The notes: a model not told the origin generated them from the letters alone. Shown: positions 1-10,203, numbered from the stretch's first letter. The stretch: 64,000 nt of DNA from Prochlorococcus sp. AG-347-L19 (GCA_003278895.1 QCCO01000001.1:124001-188000); one strand, 5' to 3'. Translations and numbers: made by a program.

Positions 1-34
1 GTCAGAAAAAACTTTTCTAGGGAGAATTAAACTT

Positions 35-2101
35 ATGGTGGATACCAATAACCGAGAAAGTAGAGAACATAACATTACCGATAATGAAAATATGAATAGT
101 AACTATTGGATTAATAGACTAATCGCTTGGTGGAGTGGCTTCAGTTTAAGAACAAAGTTATTAGCTATAGCAACCCTTGTCGTAAGCCTCCTCATGACAG
201 GAATAACTTTTTTTGCATTAAATAGTATTCAAAGAGATGCAGGTATGAACGATACTAGATATGCTCGAGATCTTGGCTTATTATTATCTGGGAATGTTAC
301 AGAATTAGTTGCTAACAACCAAAAAAAAGAAATTTCAAATGTAGCTGAAAAGTTTTGGAGATCGAGTCGAAATCTGCGTTATATATTTTTTACTGATGCT
401 GAGGATATTGTTCAACTTGGGATACCGATCAGTGCTACTCCTACAAGTGCAGACAGTCAGTTTCAGCTCACTCGAAGATTAAAACTGCCATCAGAATTAA
501 AGAAGAGACCACAATTCCCGTTAGTTAGACAGCATGCCACACCTCAAGGGCAAGTAACAGATGTATTTGTCCCAATGTTGTGGAAAGGCAAATATCTTGG
601 AACTTTAGCTTTAGGAGTCACTCCCAATAAAAAAGCACTAGCCAGTGCTGCCCTAACTAGAGAAGTAACCATCGCAGTTTTTATCTCTATTTGGGTTTTA
701 GTAATACTTGGAGCTGTATTTAATGCACTAACAATTACGAGACCTGTCAGAGAGTTAGTAAGAGGTGTCAGAGAAATTTCAAGAGGAAATTTCAAGTCCA
801 GAATCTCTTTACCTATGACAGGTGATCTAGGAGAACTCTTAAATGGATTTAACCGAATGGCAACACAACTAGAAAATTATGACGAAGCTAATATTGAAGA
901 ACTGAAAGCCGCACAAATTAAGCAGCAGTCGCTTATAGCTACAATGGCTGATGGTGCAATTTTATTGGACTCACAAGGCAAGATTGTACTTACTAATCCA
1001 ACAGCAAAGAGATTATTTCGTTGGGAAGGAAGATTTCTAGAGGGTAAACATTTTTTAAATGAAATCCCCGAAATTTTATCCAACGACTTACATACAAATA
1101 TAGAATCTATCTTAAACAGGGAAAAGGAGAAAGACGATTTAAGATTCAGCTTAGGAGAACCGGCAAGAACATTAAGAATTGTCTTGCAATCAGTCTTAGA
1201 TACAAATAAAGTTGAATTAAAAGGAATTGCTGTAACAATCCAAGACTTAACTAGAGAAGTTGAACTTAACGCGGCACAAAATAGATTCATAAGCAATGTA
1301 TCTCATGAATTAAGGACGCCACTTTTTAATATCAAAAGTTATGTAGAGACCTTACATGATTTAAAAGATCAGCTTTCTGATGAAGAACAAATTGAATTTC
1401 TAGGAATTGCTAATTCAGAAACTGATAGGTTAACAAGACTTGTAAATGATGTATTAGATTTATCTAGATTGGAGTCTGGGAAAATTGTTCAGCTAGAGCA
1501 AATGGACATAAAACCAGCAATAGAACAGACTCTTAGAAATTATAGACTTAATGCTTCAGAAAAAAATGTTTCATTAGCTCATGACATAGAGGAAACTATT
1601 CCTCCAATTCTTGGAAATTTTGATTTACTTTTGCAGGTTTTTGATAATTTACTAGGAAATGGACTGAAGTTTAGTCCAAAAAACAGCGCCTTAATTATAA
1701 GAGCTTATACTTGGCCAGATTCCTGTCCAGCTTTCCCTCCAAGCATTAAAAACGATGCAGCCCCTCAATGTGAATTAGTTTCACCACTTCCAAAAGTAAG
1801 AATTGAGATTGCTGATACTGGCTCAGGGATATCTCAGGCTGACCAAGAAAAGATATTTGATCGTTTTTATAGAGTTGAGAATTCTGTTCATACTGAGCAA
1901 GGGACCGGCTTAGGTTTATCTATAGTTCGGGGAATAATTGAAAAACACGGTGGGGAGATTCGTATGGCTAGTGAATTGGGAGTAGGAACAACGTTTTGGT
2001 TTGATTTAGCCTTGGCACAATCTGATAAAGATGAATTATTGACAAAAGCTATTAATAATTCGGATTCTTTTTCAGGTTCTGAAATTAAAGAAATTATCTA
2101 A
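35..2101 (+). CDS. nblS: NblS/Hik33-type sensor histidine kinase
   Basis: Membrane sensor kinase of the NblS (Hik33, DspA, Ycf26) family. In cyanobacteria this family works with RpaB-type regulators to control high-light and hli genes. The 688 residues read: TM segment (about 40-65), extracytoplasmic loop, TM2 (about 211-233), HAMP, a PAS-like region (about 295-400), HisKA with the phospho-acceptor His at 424 in VSHELRTP, and an HATPase domain with N-box DNLLGNGLKFSP (537-548), DTGSGI (594-599) and GTGLGL (623-628). All catalytic boxes are intact. The ATG is preceded by a GGGAG-type ribosome site. The end overlaps the end of convergent kaiC by 4 nt. Family assignment is confident. Confidence 0.93.
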   Translation: MVDTNNRESREHNITDNENMNSNYWINRLIAWWSGFSLRTKLLAIATLVVSLLMTGITFFALNSIQRDAGMNDTRYARDLGLLLSGNVTELVANNQKKEISNVAEKFWRSSRNLRYIFFTDAEDIVQLGIPISATPTSADSQFQLTRRLKLPSELKKRPQFPLVRQHATPQGQVTDVFVPMLWKGKYLGTLALGVTPNKKALASAALTREVTIAVFISIWVLVILGAVFNALTITRPVRELVRGVREISRGNFKSRISLPMTGDLGELLNGFNRMATQLENYDEANIEELKAAQIKQQSLIATMADGAILLDSQGKIVLTNPTAKRLFRWEGRFLEGKHFLNEIPEILSNDLHTNIESILNREKEKDDLRFSLGEPARTLRIVLQSVLDTNKVELKGIAVTIQDLTREVELNAAQNRFISNVSHELRTPLFNIKSYVETLHDLKDQLSDEEQIEFLGIANSETDRLTRLVNDVLDLSRLESGKIVQLEQMDIKPAIEQTLRNYRLNASEKNVSLAHDIEETIPPILGNFDLLLQVFDNLLGNGLKFSPKNSALIIRAYTWPDSCPAFPPSIKNDAAPQCELVSPLPKVRIEIADTGSGISQADQEKIFDRFYRVENSVHTEQGTGLGLSIVRGIIEKHGGEIRMASELGVGTTFWFDLALAQSDKDELLTKAINNSDSFSGSEIKEII

Positions 2102-3627
2102 TTATTATCTATTCCTTTAAAGACATTTTGAACATTTTGATCAGGCACAACTCTGTGAGGAGCACCACTAAATATTTGTTCAAAATTAGAAAAAGAATCC
2201 CTTATTTCTGGTCCACTATTTGTAATGATAAATTCTCTTATTCGCTTATCATGCCATGATCCCCGCATTTTAAAAACATTTAAAGCTCGTGCCATTTCAC
2301 CTTTTATTTCCACATATTGAAGCAACAATATGGTGTCTGTAATTGTTGAGATATGAGAATCAGTTATAGAATGGCTTCCCATAAATTCTTCCGCAGTATT
2401 AGTAAAAAAGCCCGCTATTTCCTCTTGTTTTGTATAACCAGTAACGGCAATTACAAACTGTCTAAATGCATTCAAACTTACCCCTCTGGCTAATGCAGAG
2501 AGAGAATCAATTGCCATTCTTTTTGGTTTAAATTGATTAATTTGGGTTTTTATAATTTGTAAGTGATCCTCTAAACCAGTTGATTCAGGATATGCACAAA
2601 TAATTTTTAATAATCCATCACTTTCCATTTTTTCAAAATCTATACCCCAGCTAGTAGCATTCCTGAGCAATTGAGCCCTGGATTCTTCATATGCAAACAG
2701 GATTGCTCTTTCATTATTGTTATAAGCATCTTCAACAAATTTTGATACAAGCATTGTTTTGCCCGTACCAGTTGCTCCAGTAGCGAGAATAATGGAATCT
2801 TGAAAATATCCTCCACCACACATATCATCAAGATCTTTAACTCCAGAGCTAATCCTAATATTTGAGGATCTCTGCGTTAATCTCATTGCTCCTAGGGCAA
2901 ACACACTTATTCCATCCATTCCCATAGTGAATGGATATTCACCTTTCATATGTACAGTCCCTCTTAGCTTCAGAACTTCTAGAGTTCTTCTTCTCTTCTC
3001 TGACTCAAGAACATTTCTTAATAAGACAACATTATCAGATACAAATTCTTCTACTCCATATCTAGCAATTGGTCCGTAATCATCCACCCTTTCTGTAGTC
3101 ATAACTGTTGTCACACCTATTTCTTTTAATCTTGCTATCAATCTAAATATTTCCCTTCTAACAACATAAATAGCATCATACTGTTGAAAAACAGCAGTTA
3201 TTGAATCTATTGCAACTCTTTTAGCTTTATATTTTCTAATTGCATAACTAATTCTCTCAATAAGACCGGACAAGTCAAAGTTACCAGCTACATCCTGACC
3301 ATCAGGATCAGGAGATGCATCCAAAATAAAAAGTTTGTTTTGATCAATTAATTCTTGTAAATCCCAACCAAAACTTGCGGCATTTCTAATAATATCTAAG
3401 GGCGATTCCTCAAATGTTACAAAGATTCCAGGTTCTTCAAAATTACAAATTCCATGGTGTAAGTATTGCAGAGAAAAAACTGTTTTACCAGTTCCCGAGG
3501 TACCACTTACGAGTGTACTTCGGGATACAGGCAAACCACCCCTACAAACATCATCAAAACCTTCTATTCCAGTTGGTAATTTTTGTACTTGCATTTTATT
3601 TGATTTGCCAAATTTCTTATCATTCAT
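2098..3627 (-). CDS. kaiC: Circadian clock ATPase/kinase KaiC
   Basis: Core clock protein with two tandem RecA-like domains. CI has Walker A GTSGTGKT (42-49) and the catalytic pair EE at 73-74. CII has GATGTGKT (284-291) and EE at 314-315. The adjacent phosphorylation residues equivalent to S431/T432 of Synechococcus are S427/T428 in DSHISTITDT. Length is 509, about 10 residues shorter at the C-terminus than the 519-residue Synechococcus protein; the tail is the part KaiA contacts. It lies downstream of kaiB on the same strand, with a 69-nt gap. No kaiA is present here, as known for Prochlorococcus, whose timer is thought to behave like an hourglass. M12 is an alternative start. Confidence 0.96.
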   Translation of the reverse strand: MNDKKFGKSNKMQVQKLPTGIEGFDDVCRGGLPVSRSTLVSGTSGTGKTVFSLQYLHHGICNFEEPGIFVTFEESPLDIIRNAASFGWDLQELIDQNKLFILDASPDPDGQDVAGNFDLSGLIERISYAIRKYKAKRVAIDSITAVFQQYDAIYVVRREIFRLIARLKEIGVTTVMTTERVDDYGPIARYGVEEFVSDNVVLLRNVLESEKRRRTLEVLKLRGTVHMKGEYPFTMGMDGISVFALGAMRLTQRSSNIRISSGVKDLDDMCGGGYFQDSIILATGATGTGKTMLVSKFVEDAYNNNERAILFAYEESRAQLLRNATSWGIDFEKMESDGLLKIICAYPESTGLEDHLQIIKTQINQFKPKRMAIDSLSALARGVSLNAFRQFVIAVTGYTKQEEIAGFFTNTAEEFMGSHSITDSHISTITDTILLLQYVEIKGEMARALNVFKMRGSWHDKRIREFIITNSGPEIRDSFSNFEQIFSGAPHRVVPDQNVQNVFKGIDNN

Positions 3628-3696
3628 AGTTTTGTGCTAATAAAAAATAATTAAATAAATTTTGAATTTATTGTTAATTTTAAAAGTTCATATATT

Positions 3697-4017
3697 TTAT
3701 TTATCTCCACTATATTCAGTTTCAGTTAATTCATCAAAAAGTAGATCTAAACCAATTAAAACTTTCTCTCTATCTGAAAGATCCCCTATTATTTTTCTAA
3801 CTGGTGGCGGTAAAATTTTAGCTAATGTTGGAGTGGCTAAAATTTTATCTTCTTCTGCAAGTTGTGGTTGCTTAAGTACATCGATAACCTTCAAAGCATA
3901 AACTCCTTTGAATTCATTATCTAAAATTTCTCTTAAGGTATTTAAAGCTCTCATAGAATTAGGAGTATTTCCAGCGACATAGAGTTTTAAAATATATGTT
4001 TTTCTTGCTGCCATCAT
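3697..4017 (-). CDS. kaiB: Circadian clock protein KaiB
   Basis: Thioredoxin-like fold-switching clock protein that binds the KaiC CI ring. The 106-residue length is normal. The sequence carries the family segments [16 protein letters not shown] near the N-terminus and [20 protein letters not shown] in the middle. It is first in a kaiB-kaiC unit and diverges from rplU across 140 nt (4018-4157). That gap is too small for kaiA, which sits next to kaiB in other cyanobacteria. The start could be the first or second of two consecutive Met codons. Confidence 0.96.
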   Translation of the reverse strand: MMAARKTYILKLYVAGNTPNSMRALNTLREILDNEFKGVYALKVIDVLKQPQLAEEDKILATPTLAKILPPPVRKIIGDLSDREKVLIGLDLLFDELTETEYSGDK

Positions 4018-4157
4018 TATAGTTCCTGAATTTATATGAAAGATTTAAGACAACCCTTGACTTATTACACTACAAAATAAGAAAATAAACAAATTATTAT
4101 GATTGCTAATTGGGTTTAATCAAATTATTAATTTGAGCCTAGTAGCGTCTTTAAGAT

Positions 4158-4622
4158 ATGACAAATTCTAAAAACTCCTCAAACAATTCATCTAAAAGTA
4201 ATGAATTGTATGCAATAGCAGAAACTTCCGGTCAACAATTTTGGTTAGAAGTTGATAGATACTATGACATAGACAGGTTAAATGCAAAAGAGAAAGATAA
4301 GATAACACTAGAAAAAGTTTTACTTTTAAAAGACAAAGATTCCATTACTGTTGGCAAACCTTACATTAAGGATGCAAAAATCGAATTAGAAGTAGTCTCC
4401 CATAAAAGAGATAAGAAAATTCTTGTATACAAGATGCGTCCCAAAAAAAAGACAAGAAGAAAGATGGGACACAGGCAAGAACTTACAAGAGTTATGGTAA
4501 AATCTATTAGTATAGGCAAGAGTTCCCCTAAGTCTTCTTCTAAGAAGGAAGAAACCGTGAAAAAGGAAACTAAACCAAAATCCGAAAAATCTACTAAATT
4601 AAACACTTCTAATGGCACATAA
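4158..4622 (+). CDS. rplU: 50S ribosomal protein L21
   Basis: Large-subunit ribosomal protein. The L21 core covers roughly residues 17-120 ([20 protein letters not shown], then the VLLLKD and [17 protein letters not shown] segments that touch 23S rRNA). It is followed by a lysine/serine-rich, probably disordered tail of about 35 residues, which makes the protein 154 residues against about 103 in E. coli. The end overlaps rpmA by 11 nt, so the two are translationally coupled. Divergent from kaiB. Confidence 0.95.
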   Translation: MTNSKNSSNNSSKSNELYAIAETSGQQFWLEVDRYYDIDRLNAKEKDKITLEKVLLLKDKDSITVGKPYIKDAKIELEVVSHKRDKKILVYKMRPKKKTRRKMGHRQELTRVMVKSISIGKSSPKSSSKKEETVKKETKPKSEKSTKLNTSNGT

Positions 4623-4872
4623 AAAAGGAACTGGTTCTACTAGAAACGGAAGAGATTCAAATTCCAAAAGATTGGGTGTAAAAGCTTACGGCGGAGAAAA
4701 AGTAACTGCAGGATCAATTTTAATTCGCCAAAGAGGTACATCTTTTTTGCCTGGGATCAATGTCGGGAAAGGGAAAGATGACACCCTTTTTGCACTCAAA
4801 GAAGGAACAGTAAGTTTCGAAAGCATTAAAAGAAATTTAAGAAATAGAAAAAGAGTTAATATAGTTATCTAA
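4612..4872 (+). CDS. rpmA: 50S ribosomal protein L27
   Basis: Ribosomal protein near the peptidyl-transferase centre. It is 86 residues and opens with [16 protein letters not shown], the basic N-terminal arm typical of L27, with no Firmicutes-style cleavable extension. The start lies inside the last codons of rplU. The 3' end overlaps the end of a convergent methyltransferase gene by 8 nt. Confidence 0.97.
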   Translation: MAHKKGTGSTRNGRDSNSKRLGVKAYGGEKVTAGSILIRQRGTSFLPGINVGKGKDDTLFALKEGTVSFESIKRNLRNRKRVNIVI

Positions 4873-5605
4873 TTTTCTTATAAGCTCTTGTAGTTATAAG
4901 AATAGGATGAAATACTTCTAAAAAATTTGATTGAAGAGTCTCAAAAAACTTTTCAACAATTTTAATATCGTCGATATGAAACGGGTATTCATTCTTTTCT
5001 CCTTTGTAAAAATACCAATTAAATAGAGCAATAGAATTACTATCCATAATCTCACTGAAATTTTTAATTTGGGAACTTGGATCTGCAAGATGTTCCAAAA
5101 CATCAAGACAAACAATCGTATCAAATTTCAATATTTGTGTATCTTGAATTGTCTTGCAGAAAGTAAGTTTTTTTTCAACCCCTAATTTTTTAGCCCTATA
5201 TTCAACAAAATTTCTATTTGTTTGATTAATATCTACAAAAAAAACATGCTCAACTTTTGAAGACATGGCGTTAGCTAAGGCATGCGTACCAATACCTCCT
5301 CCAAAATCCAAAACTAAATCTTTAGAAAATCTCTGCTGAAGTTTTAAAGTATCAGCGATGTAGTCCCTACTTGTGATATGCCAAGCAGCTAAATCGGCTA
5401 CATGTCTATCTCCTACAATCTCAGTATAAAATTCCGAAACATCATTCAAAGCATCTCCAGGATGTGAATTTGCCAAATTGATCTTTGCATTTGCAAGGAA
5501 TCCATCTAAATCAGATTCTCTAATAGATAAATATTCCATTAAATGTGATTTCAAATTAAAAGCATTGTCTAAAAACTCTTTTACAATAATATTATTGTTC
5601 TTCAA
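4865..5605 (-). CDS. SAM-dependent methyltransferase, class I
   Basis: 246-residue class I methyltransferase. SAM-binding motif I is [17 protein letters not shown]. It is followed by an acidic ribose-binding residue in FFVDINQTN and by [15 protein letters not shown] (motif post-II/III, typical of Methyltransf_11/23). The N-terminal 90 residues are helical and unassigned. The substrate cannot be read from the sequence. The gene is divergent from truB (76 nt between starts) and its 3' end runs into rpmA by 8 nt. Confidence 0.8.
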   Translation of the reverse strand: MKNNNIIVKEFLDNAFNLKSHLMEYLSIRESDLDGFLANAKINLANSHPGDALNDVSEFYTEIVGDRHVADLAAWHITSRDYIADTLKLQQRFSKDLVLDFGGGIGTHALANAMSSKVEHVFFVDINQTNRNFVEYRAKKLGVEKKLTFCKTIQDTQILKFDTIVCLDVLEHLADPSSQIKNFSEIMDSNSIALFNWYFYKGEKNEYPFHIDDIKIVEKFFETLQSNFLEVFHPILITTRAYKKIR

Positions 5606-5681
5606 TTTCTCACTCTAAATTTCCGATACCAAAATCATAGGATGGTTATAAATCTTTCTCAAAGTATTCTTAATATTAAAA

Positions 5682-6605
5682 ATGGAAACTAAAGATGGAT
5701 TCTTAGTAATAAATAAAGATAAAGGATGTACCTCACATGATTGTGTTAAACAAATAAGGAAGTTACTAAATACAAAAAAGGTCGGTCACACAGGAACTCT
5801 TGACCCAGAAGTTACAGGAACATTACCAATCGCGATAGGCAGTGCAACAAGATTTATTCAATATCTTCCTCAGGGTAAAACTTACATAGGACAAATTAAA
5901 TTAGGGATAAGAACTAAGACTGATGATATTCACGGCGAAATAATTAATCAAAAAAGTTGGCCTAAAATCAGTGATGAAAAATTAGATCAATACTTAAATA
6001 GATTTAGAGGAATTATTAAACAAATTCCGCCGAAAGTATCTAGTGTGCACGTAAATGGTGAGAGAGCTTATAAAAAATCTTTAAGGAATGAAAATTTTGA
6101 ATTACCAACAAGAACAGTAAAAATAGACGAATTTACTTTAATTAAATGGGACCAAATAAACGGAATCATAGAAATAAAAATCAAATGTTCAGCTGGCACA
6201 TATATAAGAGCAATTGCAAGAGATTTAGGAGAAATACTTAACTCCGAAGGTTGCCTTCTACAACTTAAAAGAATTTCAGCTTGTGGCTTTGATGAACAAA
6301 ATTCGATAAAAATATCTGATATGGAAAAAGAAAAGGGGGGAGGGAGCTCGAAAAATTTTATTATTCCAATAATTTCTGCTCTTAACCACATTTCAACATT
6401 TGTCTTAAATAATGAAGAACAAATCAATTTTTGGCAAACGGGAAGAGCAATAAAAGTCGATATTAATTTCTTCCAGGAAAGCAAATCTTTTGACTACAAA
6501 AAACCCATAAAAGTAATAGATAAGAAAGAAAATCTACTTGGGATAGGCTTCTTAAATAAAGATCAGCCTATTATAAATCCAAAATTAGTCCTGAATGCTA
6601 AATAA
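5682..6605 (+). CDS. truB: tRNA pseudouridine-55 synthase TruB
   Basis: Makes pseudouridine at position 55 of the tRNA T-loop. The catalytic Asp is D41 in [15 protein letters not shown]. Downstream are the conserved [15 protein letters not shown] and [15 protein letters not shown] segments. The 307 residues match the family, with a divergent C-terminal RNA-binding part. It faces a convergent SpoIID-domain gene 3 nt away. Confidence 0.95.
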   Translation: METKDGFLVINKDKGCTSHDCVKQIRKLLNTKKVGHTGTLDPEVTGTLPIAIGSATRFIQYLPQGKTYIGQIKLGIRTKTDDIHGEIINQKSWPKISDEKLDQYLNRFRGIIKQIPPKVSSVHVNGERAYKKSLRNENFELPTRTVKIDEFTLIKWDQINGIIEIKIKCSAGTYIRAIARDLGEILNSEGCLLQLKRISACGFDEQNSIKISDMEKEKGGGSSKNFIIPIISALNHISTFVLNNEEQINFWQTGRAIKVDINFFQESKSFDYKKPIKVIDKKENLLGIGFLNKDQPIINPKLVLNAK

Positions 6606-6608
6606 TTT

Positions 6609-7784
6609 CTATAGGTAATCTTTTCTAAATGGTTTAATCTGCACACCCCTATAAAAATGCTTTAATATTCTTCCAGCTTTTTGACCTCTAGACGCCAGAT
6701 ATTTTGCGCCCCATTGACTCATGCCTACTCCATGCCCTGATCCCTGTCCAAAAGCTATCAAACCCTTTTTTATAGGAAATTTATTATTCAATTCTTCCTC
6801 AAAAAATTTAAATCTCACAAAATTACTGTTGAGGCCTAATCTTTTTCTTAAAACCACCCCAGACATTTGATCAGAACCATTAGCCCCAATAAGTTTCACA
6901 TTTTTTACCCTTCCTGTGCTTGTAATATCTAGAATCTCTATATCTCTTAAACCTCCAATCTTAGGAAATAAATTTGTTAATTCATTACTCGAAAATTTTT
7001 TTTGCCATCTAAATTTTGGATTATTTTTATCAAAATCCTTCACACTTGTTAAATATGGATATTTATTCTTCCATACATCTTGACTGTTTTCTGTCATTCC
7101 ACCTGAGCTACTATGGAACAAAGCATTAATTAATTTATTTTTATACGTCAAAACCAAAGATCTTGTACTTTTAACGGCTCTGATAGTTTTATAAGTTCTT
7201 GACTCCAAGCCATTATAAACTTGATTTTTCTGGGTTGAATCTATATCAAATAAATCATTTCCCTTTTGCTTTAAAGCATAAGTTCTTGAGGCAATTGCTT
7301 GTGCTTTTAATGCTTCAATAGGCCATTTTGTTGGCATCTCTGAACCAACTACACTACTTAGGTATTTTTCTATTCCTAAAACATTCACTACCAATACTTC
7401 AGAATCAAGTACAAAGAGATTAAGCTTACCGGGAAACCTCTTCTGACCAACCCATATACCTCTTCCATCAAAAGATCTAACTTGCAATTGTTGATTACTT
7501 TTTAAATCATATTTTTTTTGTTTATTTTTATCAAAATATAAAATTTTTCTATTTTTATCATTTTTCAAAGTTAAGCCTTTTATTTTCTTATTTGAAAAAA
7601 GTTGCCCCTCTATGATTAAAGGAATTGATCTATCTGATCTGATCCTTAAATAATCATTTTTTGATATTAAAACTCTTATTATTGGCTCTCGAGATGCAAA
7701 AACACTTTCACTCTGAAAAACACAAATAAATAAAATACTAATCAGGCAACATTTACTGTAGTAATTTTTAAATTTAAGTATCAC
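6609..7784 (-). CDS. SpoIID/LytB-domain protein, exported
   Basis: 391-residue secreted protein. The N-terminus has a basic start, a hydrophobic stretch (CCLISILFICVFQS) and probable cleavage after VFA near residue 30. The SpoIID/LytB domain is recognised by SSVVGSEMPTKWPIEALKAQ, AIASRTYALKQ and the C-terminal GSGHGVGMSQWGAKYLA. Family members remodel peptidoglycan glycan strands; in cyanobacteria they are common and little studied. Convergent with truB. Confidence 0.85.
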   Translation of the reverse strand: MILKFKNYYSKCCLISILFICVFQSESVFASREPIIRVLISKNDYLRIRSDRSIPLIIEGQLFSNKKIKGLTLKNDKNRKILYFDKNKQKKYDLKSNQQLQVRSFDGRGIWVGQKRFPGKLNLFVLDSEVLVVNVLGIEKYLSSVVGSEMPTKWPIEALKAQAIASRTYALKQKGNDLFDIDSTQKNQVYNGLESRTYKTIRAVKSTRSLVLTYKNKLINALFHSSSGGMTENSQDVWKNKYPYLTSVKDFDKNNPKFRWQKKFSSNELTNLFPKIGGLRDIEILDITSTGRVKNVKLIGANGSDQMSGVVLRKRLGLNSNFVRFKFFEEELNNKFPIKKGLIAFGQGSGHGVGMSQWGAKYLASRGQKAGRILKHFYRGVQIKPFRKDYL

Positions 7785-7874
7785 TTTGTTTAAAAAACAA
7801 ATGCTTAATTTGCCTAAGTTTGACTAAAAGTCTAGATTTAATCCAGATATAAAAATAAAAATATCATAAATTAA

Positions 7875-8813
7875 GTGAATATCACCTTCTTAGGAACAAG
7901 CTCAGGAGTACCATCCTTAACAAGGAATGTTTCTTCCCTAGCACTTAAACTTTCACAGTCATCAGAAGTTTGGCTTTTTGATTGTGGTGAGGGAACGCAA
8001 CATCAAATAATGAAAAGTAATATCAAATCTTCACAAATCAAGAAAATATTTATTACTCATATGCATGGAGATCATATTTATGGTTTACCTGGACTTTTGG
8101 CTACCTTAGGTTTATCAGGAAATAGTAAGGGAATTGAAATTTACGGTCCTTCAGAGTTGAGAAGTTTTATAAATTCTGCACTTAAAAGTAGTTTTTGCAA
8201 ATTATCTTTTCCATTGCATTTTGTGGAAGTTGAAAATTTTGCATCAGAAAACAACATCCTATTTGAAAACAATAAAATAAAAGTAAACTGCGCATGTCTT
8301 AAACATAAAATACCTGCTTATGGTTATCGAGTTAGTGAAAAAGATAAACCAGGTATATTTGATATCAAAAAAGCAGAGTCTCTAAAAATAGCACCTGGAC
8401 CAATTTATTCAGAACTGCAAAAAGGTAAAAAAGTAGTTTTAGAGGATGGCAGGACATTTGATGGGAAAGAATTCTGTGGACCCCCTAGAGAGGGTGAAAG
8501 TTTTGTTTATTGCACAGATACAGTCTTTAGCGAATCAGCTGTTTCATTATCAAAAAATGCCGATTTACTCGTACATGAATCGACTTTTTCAGAGGAAGAT
8601 GAAAGCATGGCATACGAAAAATTACATTCCACAACAATCATGGCTGCCAAAACAGCATTATTATCTAACACAAAAAAATTAATTATTACTCATTTAAGTC
8701 CAAGATATACCAATAAAAACGCAATTACTCCAAGCGATTTGCTTAAAGAGGCTCAAAAAGTTTTTCCAAATACTCAACTTGCAAAAGATTTTCTAACGGT
8801 AGAAATAAAATAA
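7875..8813 (+). CDS. rnz: Ribonuclease Z
   Basis: Metallo-beta-lactamase-fold endonuclease that trims tRNA 3' trailers. This fits the local tRNA gene, which encodes no CCA. The zinc motif HMHGDH spans residues 62-67. Further ligands lie in CLKHKIPAYGYR, in CTDT near residue 215 and in ITHLSPRY. The 312 residues are standard. The best start is GTG at 7875, since MNITFLGTSSGVP begins exactly at the conserved family N-terminus and no in-frame ATG precedes it. Confidence 0.94.
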   Translation: MNITFLGTSSGVPSLTRNVSSLALKLSQSSEVWLFDCGEGTQHQIMKSNIKSSQIKKIFITHMHGDHIYGLPGLLATLGLSGNSKGIEIYGPSELRSFINSALKSSFCKLSFPLHFVEVENFASENNILFENNKIKVNCACLKHKIPAYGYRVSEKDKPGIFDIKKAESLKIAPGPIYSELQKGKKVVLEDGRTFDGKEFCGPPREGESFVYCTDTVFSESAVSLSKNADLLVHESTFSEEDESMAYEKLHSTTIMAAKTALLSNTKKLIITHLSPRYTNKNAITPSDLLKEAQKVFPNTQLAKDFLTVEIK

Positions 8814-8887
8814 ACTGCAACAGTTCGTTAGCAGGAGCGTTGTAAATGACCAACCCATGAAATAATAGTCTTAGGTTTTTCTATTTG

Positions 8888-9448
8888 ATGTCGATCGAAA
8901 TGGTCTCTATTTTTTCATCACTACATAAGTCTTGTAAAAGACTATTTATTTTTCTTCCATTAATTGTTGGTTTACTTATTAATCCAATATCTGCAAATGC
9001 ACTCTATCCTAGTGATCCTTCATCAGTTGACGTTCTAAAAGATGATCTTCACGGTGCCGACCTTCATAATACTGAATATGTTAAGTATGATTTATCTAAT
9101 CAAGATTTAGGAGAAGCTAATCTTCAAGGCGCATATATGAGTGTAACTACAGCAAAAAACTCTAGTTTTAAAGGAGCCAATATGACAGACCTAATTGCAT
9201 ATGCAACACGCTTCGATAATGCTGACTTTACTGATGCAAATCTTACTAATGGTGAGCTAATGAAAAGTGTTTTTGATGGAGCAATTATTGATGGGGCAGA
9301 CTTTACTGATGCAAATCTTGATCTTTCTCAGAGAAAATCATTATGTGAAAGAGCTAGTGGAACTAACCCACAAACTGGAGTTAATACAATTGATAGTCTT
9401 GAGTGCACTGGCTTAAAAGGTTACATGCCTCCAAAGCCAAAAGCATAA
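8888..9448 (+). CDS. Thylakoid-lumen pentapeptide-repeat protein
   Basis: 186 residues. A signal peptide (hydrophobic LFIFLPLIVGLLI, likely cleaved after ANA near residue 39) leads into about 90 residues of A(D/N)LxX repeats such as LHGADLHN, LGEANLQGA, FTDANLTN and ADFTDANLD. These form a right-handed quadrilateral helix. The C-terminus has two Cys (LCERASG, LECTGL). Similar cyanobacterial proteins are lumenal; the function is unknown. ATG at 8888 is used rather than the TTG one codon earlier. A strong terminator follows at 9486. Confidence 0.8.
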   Translation: MSIEMVSIFSSLHKSCKRLFIFLPLIVGLLINPISANALYPSDPSSVDVLKDDLHGADLHNTEYVKYDLSNQDLGEANLQGAYMSVTTAKNSSFKGANMTDLIAYATRFDNADFTDANLTNGELMKSVFDGAIIDGADFTDANLDLSQRKSLCERASGTNPQTGVNTIDSLECTGLKGYMPPKPKA

Positions 9449-9457
9449 TATTTAAGG

Positions 9458-9826
9458 CTAACCAATTTCAGAAGGGAAAATATTACCAGGCTCTTTTGAG
9501 CCTGGTTTTTTGCTATACCACCATTCTTGTATATCAGAAGAAAATTTCTTTGAAAATAGAGTTATAACTGTCTCAACAGGCTTTGATCCAGGCTCCAAAA
9601 TCTGAACTGAGTAAGATGGGCATTTTCTTGAAGCCATATCAGCAACGAACCTAGACCCTATCCTTCTCCAACTAGGCTCCTTACTTCTCCAAGCAAGCCT
9701 TGAGCAGGGCCAAGGCAACTCTTCCCTATCATAAAGTCTGCAACATGGTCCAATTACCTTATAACTGTACTGACCTCCATAACTTGATTGAACACTGCCA
9801 GTCTTGAAAAATTCAAATTTATCCAT
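9458..9826 (-). CDS. Conserved hypothetical protein, 122 aa
   Basis: Not assigned to a named family. The sequence is aromatic- and arginine-rich with four scattered Cys or Cys-Cys positions (GPCCRLYD, PWPCSRLAW, RKCPSYS). It has no signal peptide or membrane segment, so it is probably a soluble protein. It sits downstream of petF on the same strand, beyond the petF terminator. Its last codons contain the terminator hairpin of the opposite pentapeptide gene. Confidence 0.7.
   Translation of the reverse strand: MDKFEFFKTGSVQSSYGGQYSYKVIGPCCRLYDREELPWPCSRLAWRSKEPSWRRIGSRFVADMASRKCPSYSVQILEPGSKPVETVITLFSKKFSSDIQEWWYSKKPGSKEPGNIFPSEIG
9486..9511 (+). terminator. Rho-independent terminator of the pentapeptide gene
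   Basis: Perfect 8-bp stem CCAGGCTC/GAGCCTGG with a TTTT loop, followed by six T. It lies 38 nt past the stop at 9448 and inside the 3' coding end of the opposing gene 9458-9826. Confidence 0.9.
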
Positions 9827-9830
9827 TTAC

Positions 9831-9858
9831 AAAAAAAGCCACCTTTATAGAGGGTGGC
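9831..9858 (-). terminator. petF: Rho-independent terminator of ferredoxin gene
   Basis: Read on the minus strand: stem GCCACC/GGTGGC with a 9-nt loop, then a run of seven T. It lies 45 nt downstream of the ferredoxin stop codon. Confidence 0.85.
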
Positions 9859-9903
9859 AGAGAAATAATGAATAATCAACTTAGAAAAGTTAAATTTTTA
9901 TAA

Positions 9904-10203
9904 TTAGTACAATTCTTCCTCAGCATGAGTTGTAATTGTTACGTCAGATGTTGGATAAGCAACACAAGTCAGAACAAAACCAGCTTCTAGTTGGTCGTCA
10001 TCCAAGAAACTTTGATCAGATTGATCAACACTACCTGAAGTAACTTTTCCAGCACATGTTGAACATGCTCCAGCTCTGCAGGAATAAGGAAGGTCGATAC
10101 CTTGTTCTTCAGCCGCATCGAGGATGTATTGGTCATCAGGTACTTCAATAGTTGAATTGAGACCTTCACCTTCGCTGATGAGAGTAACTTTGTAAGAAGC
10201 CAT
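9904..10203 (-). CDS. petF: Plant-type [2Fe-2S] ferredoxin
   Basis: 99-residue photosynthetic ferredoxin, the electron carrier from photosystem I to FNR and other soluble acceptors. Cluster ligands are C42, C47, C50 and C80 in [10 protein letters not shown]...LTC, giving the exact C-x4-C-x2-C-x29-C pattern. The acidic surface is typical ([21 protein letters not shown]). It is a monocistronic unit with its own terminator. Confidence 0.95.
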   Translation of the reverse strand: MASYKVTLISEGEGLNSTIEVPDDQYILDAAEEQGIDLPYSCRAGACSTCAGKVTSGSVDQSDQSFLDDDQLEAGFVLTCVAYPTSDVTITTHAEEELY

